The notes under the pieces: generated by a model
The model's input: the letters and a program-made list of their open reading frames with translations, nothing else
Databases searched by the model: none
Told to the model about the DNA's origin: nothing
Program-made: the position numbers and the translations under genes
Shown here: positions 1-4,995 of the stretch, piece after piece
How positions within the stretch are numbered: position 1 is the first letter of the stretch
Layout: each line of letters begins with the position of its first letter
NCBI GenBank assembly: GCA_027000685.1
Contig: JALTNN010000089.1
Coordinates: 2,220-11,023, forward strand
Direction of reading: 5' to 3'
Origin: Microcaldota archaeon
GTDB taxonomy: Archaea > Iainarchaeota > Iainarchaeia > JAADDC01
Length of the DNA stretch: 8,804 nucleotides

Positions 1-80
1 GTCTTTATCGTGAAGTTCCCCTGCCCTATTATCACCTCGTAGTCGGGCGTTCCGAAGTCTATGACCTCTATCTTCGCCAT
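1..80 (-). CDS. Probable adenosine-specific kinase (DUF355-like), N-terminal 26 residues only
   Basis: The ATG lies at 80-78 and the gene runs off the left edge, so only 26 codons are visible. The translation begins MAKIEVIDFGTP and contains the stretch VIIGQGNFTIK. From memory, this matches the N-terminal strand and IIGQ(G/S)xF segment of the archaeal adenosine-specific kinase family (PF04008/DUF355), small cytosolic proteins of about 160 residues that phosphorylate adenosine. The start is only 2 nt after the stop of the upstream gene, so the two are probably co-transcribed. Unlike its neighbours it has a plausible Shine-Dalgarno sequence, GGAGAG at 95-90 (9 nt spacing), as expected for a gene inside an operon. 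The identification rests on one short stretch and could change once the rest is seen. Confidence 0.5.
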   Translation of the reverse strand, partial: MAKIEVIDFGTPDYEVIIGQGNFTIK

Positions 81-82
81 AC

Positions 83-721
83 TTACATTCTCTCCACGAA
101 ACGTTTATACTTCCTCACGAGGTCGAGCCTGTCCGTCATAACAACATCGGCCACGGAGAACAGGGTCCTGAACACCTCCTCGTTGTTCTCCGTCCAGGAG
201 ATAACGGGGGTGTGTATCTCACCAAGAAGAGAGACGTAATGTGATGGGAGGTGGTGCTCCCAGCCGGGATTCACGTAGTCCGCCCCCGTCTCTCCCGCAA
301 TCTCGTCTATTATACGTGGGGAAAGAACCGCGGAGAAGATTAGGGAGGTCCTGAACCCCCTTTCCTTCAGGTCCCTAAGTATCAGCCCGTTGAAGGAGCC
401 TATAACCACGTCGTGTCCGTCGATGATGGGGATTAGCGTCTCCCTGAACCCTCCCTTGAGGTCTATGTAGAAGGTGACGTCGAAGGCCTCTAGGGCGTTG
501 GAGAGGGGATCAATCCCTGAGGAGATGAGCTTCTCCGAGGGGAGTTCGAACACGTTCCTCCCGTTTATCCACCTGTCGTGCCGCAGGAAGGGGACGCCGT
601 CAGAGGAGAAGTGGACGTCCACCTCCACCCAGTCGGCCCCGCTCTCGACAGCCCTCTTTATCCCCTCGAGTGTGTTCTGAAGGGGGCCCGTCCCGCCACC
701 CCTGTGGACGGCGATCCTCAC
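83..721 (-). CDS. Glycerophosphodiester phosphodiesterase family protein (GDPD)
   Basis: A 212-residue cytosolic TIM-barrel protein of the GDPD/PLC-like superfamily, which hydrolyses glycerophosphodiesters to glycerol-3-phosphate and an alcohol. The family signature is intact: HRGG at the N-terminus (H6, R7), NTLEG (N16, T17), GADWVEVDVH with metal ligands E33 and D35, LRHD with H48 as the second catalytic histidine, DLKGG (D87, K89), and a C-terminal VVMTDR like the usual TD(R/K)P motif. Length is at the short end for the family (about 220-250), with no signal peptide or membrane segment. The start is GTG at 721, 25 nt from a TATA-like box, implying a leaderless mRNA. It is the first gene of a pair with the kinase-like gene. 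Substrate is unknown; archaeal members may act on ether-lipid head groups, which is inference. Confidence 0.88.
   Translation of the reverse strand: MRIAVHRGGGTGPLQNTLEGIKRAVESGADWVEVDVHFSSDGVPFLRHDRWINGRNVFELPSEKLISSGIDPLSNALEAFDVTFYIDLKGGFRETLIPIIDGHDVVIGSFNGLILRDLKERGFRTSLIFSAVLSPRIIDEIAGETGADYVNPGWEHHLPSHYVSLLGEIHTPVISWTENNEEVFRTLFSVADVVMTDRLDLVRKYKRFVERM
90..95 (-). promoter_or_regulatory. Ribosome binding site of the adenosine-kinase-like gene
   Basis: GGAGAG on the minus strand, 9 nt before the ATG at 80 and inside the last codons of the upstream gene. It is one of very few Shine-Dalgarno-like sites here. First genes of transcripts appear leaderless, while this second gene would need a binding site. 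Confidence 0.45.
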
Positions 722-739
722 CCGAGAAGAAGATGCGTT

Positions 740-750
740 CCCTTTTTATC
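740..750 (-). promoter_or_regulatory. TATA-like box for the GDPD operon
   Basis: On the minus strand the sequence reads GATAAAAAGG, centred about 25 nt before the GTG at 721. This spacing predicts transcription starting at or next to the start codon. It lies back to back with the tRNA-Gly TATA box. Confidence 0.5.
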
Positions 751-759
751 GTTAAAAAC
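751..759 (+). promoter_or_regulatory. TATA-like box for tRNA-Gly
   Basis: GTTAAAAAC, centred about 29 nt before the first tRNA base at 784. The spacing fits an archaeal TATA box driving the tRNA with almost no leader. Confidence 0.5.
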
Positions 760-783
760 ACTTCCCACCGCTCATGTTTATGG

Positions 784-856
784 GCGCCGGTGGTGTAGCC
801 TGGCAGCACGTCGGCCCCCCAAGCCGACAGCCCGGGTTCAAATCCCGGCCGGCGCA
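784..856 (+). tRNA. tRNA-Gly (anticodon CCC)
   Basis: A 73-nt cloverleaf. The acceptor GCGCCGG (784-790) pairs with CCGGCGC (849-855), with discriminator A856. U8 is at 791. The D arm GTGT/GCAC is at 793-796 and 806-809. The anticodon stem TCGGC/GCCGA (811-815, 823-827) carries loop CCCCCAA, giving anticodon CCC at 818-820. The T stem CCGGG/CCCGG encloses TTCAAAT (837-843). CCA is not encoded. No intron is visible. Position 33 is C (817) instead of the nearly universal U. The acceptor sequence and discriminator A fit glycine tRNAs of other archaea as I remember them. The 3' end is 2 nt from the pyruvate kinase stop codon on the other strand. Confidence 0.93.
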
Positions 857-858
857 CT

Positions 859-2193
859 TTAAACCTTTACCACCCTTATTGTCTGTCCCTCTCTCCTCAC
901 ATCAACCCAGAGCACCGGCTCGCCCTCCTGTATAATCCCTGACTCCTTATAGACCCCTATTACTTCCTCCATTGCCTCCTCAGAGTAGGGATCCCTCTCG
1001 GTGACGTAAACCTCCGTGGCGTATATCCACTTCACCTTCCTGGCCATCCGCTCCGAGTTCGTCACGGAGACTATAGTGTATCTCGGGTTGAAGCGTGCGA
1101 GTCTCCTCACGGTGTTCCCCTTCACCGTGGGCAGGAACACGTACCTAGCTCCGACTGACTTGGCTAGCACGTGTGCGGCCAAAGAGGTGTGGTCGGCCTC
1201 TGTCTCCATCACGGGATCCGTGCACTCCGGAACCCGGTCCTCCACGGAGAGGATGATCCTGTTCAGGATGTCTATGGCCTCCACGGGGAATTTCCCTACC
1301 GATGTCTCGTTAGAGAGCATAAGGGCAGATGCACCGTCGAGCACGGCGTTCGCCACATCGCTTATCTCCGCCCTGGTTGGGAAGGGGTTTTCCACCATCG
1401 AAGAGAGTAGCTGTGTTGCGACAATGGCCGGTATGCCTCTCCTCCGAGCGAGTTTTATGAGGTGCTTCTGGACGAGCGGTAGCTGTTCCAACGGCATTTC
1501 AACGCCCAAGTCTCCCCTCGCCACTATAATCCCGTCTGACACCTTTGTTATGTGCTCGGCGTTCTCCACCCCCACACGGTTCTCTATCTTGGAAACCACC
1601 CACAGGTCACCTCCGCTGTCCTCCACGAAATCCTTCACACTCTTTACGTCCTCAGGAGAGCTCACAAAGCTTAGGAATACGAGGTCTACGCCTTTCTCTA
1701 TGGCCCAGAGGAGATCTTCCCTGTCCTTCGGTGTGGGAAGTTCGAACTGTATCTCGATGCCCGGTACGTTGACCGACTTGCCCCTCGTCACCCTGCCGCC
1801 GGTGAGGACCACCGCCTCGAGGTGCTCGGATCTCGTGGGAACCACCTCAAGGACGACCCTACCGTCGTCTATGAGGAGGGTGTCCCCCTCGTCGAGGTAA
1901 GGTTCGAGGTTGACGGACGTCTTTATGTCCTCGCCGATGACCACGTGCTCGCCCGTTTCGAAGGTCTCCTTAGAGACGGAGGTCACACGAATTGAAGGTC
2001 CTCTGAGGTCAAGGGCCACTGGGTTGTTCGGGTCTATCTCCCTCCACTTCCTTAAGAACCACTCCCACTGTTCCCTGCTCCCGTGATTCGCGTTTATGCG
2101 GAGTACGTCTGCCCCGTGTGTCACGACGCGTTTGAGTGTTTCTTCATCCTCTATGGAAGGTCCTGCCGTCACCACTATCTTGACACGCTTCAA
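859..2193 (-). CDS. pyk: Pyruvate kinase, TTG start
   Basis: A 444-residue enzyme converting phosphoenolpyruvate and ADP to pyruvate and ATP, the last step of glycolysis, in the cytosol. The A-domain barrel is interrupted by a B domain at about 70-170, and the C domain begins near 330. Active-site features are present: RINANHG (R32, N34, H37), DLRGPSIR (D62, R69), VSKIEN (catalytic K202, metal ligand E204), ARGDLGVE (D228), ATQ (T260), and the family block NPFPTRAEISDVANAVLDG. Length is slightly short for the family. The monovalent-cation site is altered: the usual Ser of NFSHG is N36, the Thr of DTKGP is L63, and the residue equivalent to rabbit Glu117 is S67, which fits a potassium-independent enzyme. 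The TTG start is forced, because an in-frame TAG lies three codons upstream (2205-2203). A TATA box at 2226-2218 implies a leaderless transcript. Confidence 0.96.
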   Translation of the reverse strand: MKRVKIVVTAGPSIEDEETLKRVVTHGADVLRINANHGSREQWEWFLRKWREIDPNNPVALDLRGPSIRVTSVSKETFETGEHVVIGEDIKTSVNLEPYLDEGDTLLIDDGRVVLEVVPTRSEHLEAVVLTGGRVTRGKSVNVPGIEIQFELPTPKDREDLLWAIEKGVDLVFLSFVSSPEDVKSVKDFVEDSGGDLWVVSKIENRVGVENAEHITKVSDGIIVARGDLGVEMPLEQLPLVQKHLIKLARRRGIPAIVATQLLSSMVENPFPTRAEISDVANAVLDGASALMLSNETSVGKFPVEAIDILNRIILSVEDRVPECTDPVMETEADHTSLAAHVLAKSVGARYVFLPTVKGNTVRRLARFNPRYTIVSVTNSERMARKVKWIYATEVYVTERDPYSEEAMEEVIGVYKESGIIQEGEPVLWVDVRREGQTIRVVKV

Positions 2194-2217
2194 TGGGTCT
2201 TTCTAACGCCGAGGGGG

Positions 2218-2226
2218 TATATAAAT
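2218..2226 (-). promoter_or_regulatory. Strong TATA box for pyruvate kinase
   Basis: ATTTATATA on the minus strand, centred 29 nt before the TTG start. It is the clearest TATA box in the window. The 58-nt gap between the glycosidase stop and the pyk start holds this promoter, so pyk is transcribed independently of the upstream gene. Confidence 0.75.
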
Positions 2227-2251
2227 GTTGCCACCAGGTTCTGACAACACG

Positions 2252-4384
2252 TCAGAGGGGGTCCAGGACGAGAACCTCGTACTCCCCTACCCCTACCTCC
2301 ACCTCTCCCTCCACGACTTCCTCCCTTTCCTCCAGCGGATACGTCACTCTCCATCTGCCCGGTGGGAGTTTGACTCTTGCCACAACGGGTATCACCTCCC
2401 TTATCGGGTGTACGGTGCCCGTCGATGAAAATGGTGGGAGTGGTTGCCTCGGCCTCCCTATAGAAGTCGTAATAATTCTCTGGTTATAGGAGTGGTTGAG
2501 AAGATGGACTACCCATCGTTCTCCATCCCTGAAGTACTCTACTTGGAGGGTCTCCGGACCCTCTACGAACACGGGAGGTTTTCCAACCGTCTCTTCAACC
2601 GCCCTTAGGATCATCTTTCTGAAGACTGGGAGGCCTACCCTCCAGTAGTGCCTGCCGACCTGCCCAGTAAAGTATATACTCTTCCCCTCGCCGTATAGGT
2701 TCCTCACAACAAAGGGCATTTCCATGAGAACGCCCAAGGGCGGTGGAGACCGTCCGAGCGTGTACTCGGGACCGCTCCACTGGGATATGAACCCTACTCT
2801 GCCCAGTCCCTCTCCTTCAGGATCTATCATAGTGTGCCAGGCCATCCTGTACTCCGTCCGCCGCTTGCCAAAGTCGTAGTTCATGTCTCCGAAGACGACA
2901 GGGTAGTCTATACCCCACTCAGGGAGCGTCACGTAGCTCCACGGGACACGGAGTAACCCCTTCAAACGCACCCCAAAGACGTCAGACAGACCCAGGCCGT
3001 GTTCCTTTATACATTCAGGCCAGGCGGAGGTCAGAAATGTCGATACTACATTTCCACCCTCCTTCACGTATGCACGTATCTCCCGTTCGAGAGTCCTCGG
3101 GACACATACGTTGTTGGGGAGTATTACAAGGGGATAATCCCTGACCTCATAGGCGTCAACCTCCGAGATAAATTGGACGGGGTAGTGCGCGTGCATAAGG
3201 GCGTAGTAGAAACCCCTCACTTCGTCAACATATCCATATGGGTGTTCCCTCCCATAGTGGTCCATCGTACTACCCGAGAACACGATTCCCACGAACCTGA
3301 ACGGCTCGGCTTCCAAGTACTCCTCCAGCTTGGCGTGTTCCCTGAACACCTGTTTTATATCTGGGATCCTCACGCCGTTGTGGTAGAACTCGTTACCGAA
3401 GAAGAGCACCCAGAGGTTGCCTCCCGCTATCATGGACTCCCTGAGCCCCTGCCGGATCGCAACGGCCGTAGTGGGAGCCGTCGTCCTGTACATGTGGAAG
3501 TAGTTCCTTGAGGCTGCAGCGGGTTTTTTGGAGAGGGCCTTTGTAAGCTTAACCATCTCCGAGATGAAGCCAGGTGGCTGATGATCCGTCTCTGATGCCT
3601 CGGCAAACACGAAGTCTATAGCAGTGCGGGCCCGTTCGGCGACCCTGTTTGCACGGCCGCTCCAGCCGGCCGGATGTGAATTGTACATAACTGGGACGTT
3701 GCCAGCCACTTCCTTCAGCTCCGTGAGCCTCTCAACCACCGTGTCGTACCTCCATTCCCACTGAATCCTCCATCTCGAATCGTGCCAGAGGGGTTCCGTT
3801 ATCATCTCGAGGCCTGTGTCTTCCTTGAACTTTTTCCTGCAGTGCTCGCAGAAGCATGCCCTCTCTATGTCCGGCTGATACCTAAACGAGTCGAAAAACA
3901 CCATATCCGCACCTAATTCTAAGGCTTCTCGAACCTCTTCCTTTATCACATCAATAAACGGCGAGTTTATGCATATCTGTGGCCAATCGGGCACGTGTCT
4001 TCCATTCTCTTCGCGCGGGATGTGCTCCAATTGTATGTACTCCCCGCGGAAGTTCACCTGTGCCCATTCTGTGTGCCTGTAGAAGTAGTACTGGTCGGCC
4101 GTGTGACCCACCATGAGTGCCACCCTTATACCCCTCTCGTGGGCCATGGTGATAAGGTTACGTACAAAGTCCTCCTTGAGTTGGGGATGAGAGGGGTGCG
4201 TTCTGGAATTCCGGAAGAACGCGCGCCCCCAAGGATCGCGGGCAAAGACAACTATCAGGTTCGCATCGAGCTCCACAGCCAGCCTCACAACGTCAGAAGC
4301 CCGGACCCTTAGGAGCGGTGTCCCGTAGCGGTCTTCTATGTTGAACTGGAGCACCCTCAGGGGTTTGCGCCACCACTCTGCCAC
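2252..4384 (-). CDS. Glycosidase-like protein: TIM barrel, beta-galactosidase-trimerisation-like domain and C-terminal beta domain
   Basis: A 710-residue protein without signal peptide or membrane segment, so probably cytosolic. Residues about 8-345 look like a GHL6/GH42-like TIM barrel: FFDSF (D165) ends a strand where a catalytic Asp is usual. It is followed by C177-x-C179-x2-C182 next to KKF, a (C)xCxxC(R/K)xxF element I recall from this group. A second acidic site is FAEASE (E262, E265). Residues about 360-590 resemble the beta-galactosidase trimerisation domain, a glutamine-amidotransferase-like fold, with the DYPLVILPN and YVKEGGNVV patterns. Residues about 605-710 form a beta-rich tail containing VVHLLNH, as at the end of GH42-type enzymes. 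The start is GTG at 4384; an ATG at 4389 is out of frame. Probable role: hydrolysis of intracellular oligosaccharides, substrate unknown. The domain architecture is more secure than the activity. Confidence 0.78.
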   Translation of the reverse strand: MAEWWRKPLRVLQFNIEDRYGTPLLRVRASDVVRLAVELDANLIVVFARDPWGRAFFRNSRTHPSHPQLKEDFVRNLITMAHERGIRVALMVGHTADQYYFYRHTEWAQVNFRGEYIQLEHIPREENGRHVPDWPQICINSPFIDVIKEEVREALELGADMVFFDSFRYQPDIERACFCEHCRKKFKEDTGLEMITEPLWHDSRWRIQWEWRYDTVVERLTELKEVAGNVPVMYNSHPAGWSGRANRVAERARTAIDFVFAEASETDHQPPGFISEMVKLTKALSKKPAAASRNYFHMYRTTAPTTAVAIRQGLRESMIAGGNLWVLFFGNEFYHNGVRIPDIKQVFREHAKLEEYLEAEPFRFVGIVFSGSTMDHYGREHPYGYVDEVRGFYYALMHAHYPVQFISEVDAYEVRDYPLVILPNNVCVPRTLEREIRAYVKEGGNVVSTFLTSAWPECIKEHGLGLSDVFGVRLKGLLRVPWSYVTLPEWGIDYPVVFGDMNYDFGKRRTEYRMAWHTMIDPEGEGLGRVGFISQWSGPEYTLGRSPPPLGVLMEMPFVVRNLYGEGKSIYFTGQVGRHYWRVGLPVFRKMILRAVEETVGKPPVFVEGPETLQVEYFRDGERWVVHLLNHSYNQRIITTSIGRPRQPLPPFSSTGTVHPIREVIPVVARVKLPPGRWRVTYPLEEREEVVEGEVEVGVGEYEVLVLDPL

Positions 4385-4403
4385 GCCATAAAAATACCTT
4401 CGG

Positions 4404-4413
4404 AATAAAAAGG
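4404..4413 (-). promoter_or_regulatory. TATA-like box for the glycosidase-like gene
   Basis: CCTTTTTATT on the minus strand, centred 24 nt before the GTG at 4384, again predicting a nearly leaderless mRNA. The T run might also help terminate transcription of the gene ending at 4452. Confidence 0.45.
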
Positions 4414-4451
4414 CAACGTCGTCGCTGCCCTCACGAAGGGGGAGTTACTTA

Positions 4452-4892
4452 CTATGGTGTTTCTCTCAGCCATATCGCCGCCAGCGTGGAGGTGACCTTG
4501 TGCACCAATTCTGCCAGTTCTCTCGCCCTCTCCGGATTCTTGAGGAAGTAGTCCTTGTCTCGCTTCGCCTCCTTTAATATCCTCCTTATCATCTCAACCT
4601 CCTGGGTTTTCTTAAGCTTCTCGGCCCGTTTCCAGAAGAATCTGCTGACGTCGGTTTTCAGCGTTCTCGTGGCCATTCTCAGGTAAGAAACCGTCTCCTG
4701 TCGCAGGGGTATCGTCGCTTGGCTTATGGGCTTGATGGGGGTGACCTTGCTTGGATATCCAAACGTCCTCAGGTCTTTATATACCTCCTCTTCCATCCTC
4801 TTCCACTGCTTTTCCACATGGGAGGGTGAAGGAACTCCGATAACGTAGTAGAGTGGTGCCCTTTTTCTTGCCCTGTAGATAAGCCATCTCAT
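4452..4892 (-). CDS. Small basic protein of unknown function
   Basis: I do not recognise this protein. From the ATG at 4892 it has 146 residues and begins MRWLIYRARKRAPLYYVIG. It is rich in Lys and Arg, has no cysteine, signal peptide or clear membrane segment, and its second half is predicted by eye to be mainly helical, with charged segments such as WKRAEKLKKTQE and ERARELAELVHK. A nucleic-acid or ribonucleoprotein role is possible but nothing specific supports one. The reading frame extends upstream to 4991, and another ATG lies at 4922. I prefer 4892 because the extra codons to 4922 are AT-rich and coincide with the TATA box of the guide RNA, and because the frame beyond 4931 runs through the guide RNA itself. 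A weak TATA-like GATTTATGG lies about 30 nt before 4892. The stop is TAG at 4454-4452. Confidence 0.6.
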   Translation of the reverse strand: MRWLIYRARKRAPLYYVIGVPSPSHVEKQWKRMEEEVYKDLRTFGYPSKVTPIKPISQATIPLRQETVSYLRMATRTLKTDVSRFFWKRAEKLKKTQEVEMIRRILKEAKRDKDYFLKNPERARELAELVHKVTSTLAAIWLRETP

Positions 4893-4895
4893 CCA

Positions 4896-4906
4896 AATAA
4901 TATATT
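4896..4906 (+). promoter_or_regulatory. TATA box for the H/ACA guide RNA
   Basis: An AT-only stretch reading AATAATATATT on the plus strand, centred about 29 nt before the first base of the RNA hairpin. It stands out in a GC-rich region and overlaps the possible N-terminal codons of the opposite-strand gene. Confidence 0.6.
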
Positions 4907-4930
4907 GAATGTTATCCTCCATAAATCGGT

Positions 4931-4995
4931 ATGGCCCCGGTGGCGACGCCCGGTGATGGAAAGATGAGCCGGTGTCTCTGGCCGGGGCCACAGCC
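4931..4995 (+). ncRNA. Single-hairpin H/ACA box guide RNA for rRNA pseudouridylation
   Basis: This has all the parts of an archaeal H/ACA sRNA. The lower stem GGCCCCGGT (4933-4941) pairs with GCCGGGGCC (4981-4989): 9 bp, the last a U-G wobble. The pocket has a left guide GGCGAC (4942-4947) and a right guide CTCTG (4976-4980). The upper stem is CCGG with CCGG (4950-4953, 4969-4972) plus irregular pairs below. A kink-turn-type apical element has UGAUG (4954-4958) and GAUGAG (4963-4968), the L7Ae binding signature. The ACA box is at 4990-4992, exactly 14 nt after the upper stem, as the family rule requires. The layout closely parallels the Pyrococcus Pf9 RNA as I remember it. Together with Cbf5, Nop10, Gar1 and L7Ae it would direct isomerisation of a uridine flanked by CAGAG and, one base later, GUCGCC. 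The 3' end abuts the proS stop codon on the other strand. Confidence 0.88.

Noticed and set aside
600..862. Open frames on both strands crossing the tRNA-Gly gene
   Set aside because: They run through a complete tRNA cloverleaf and overlap GDPD or pyk ends; no credible product.
1016..1900. A 294-codon plus-strand open frame opposite pyruvate kinase
   Set aside because: It lies wholly antisense to a fully conserved enzyme and its translation is Ser/Thr/Arg-rich with no domain pattern; a shadow of GC-rich coding sequence.
3579..3602. C/D box-like pieces (TGATGA then CTGA) on the plus strand
   Set aside because: The boxes are only 8 nt apart, with no C'/D' pair or terminal stem, and lie antisense inside the glycosidase gene.
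4428..4443. CCCT/AGGG inverted repeat after the unknown protein gene
   Set aside because: A 4-bp stem is too short to call a terminator, and archaeal termination does not depend on such hairpins.
4893..4991. N-terminal extension of the unknown basic protein to GTG 4991
   Set aside because: This stretch is explained by the H/ACA RNA and its TATA box; the extension is Gly/Pro/His-rich and looks non-coding.
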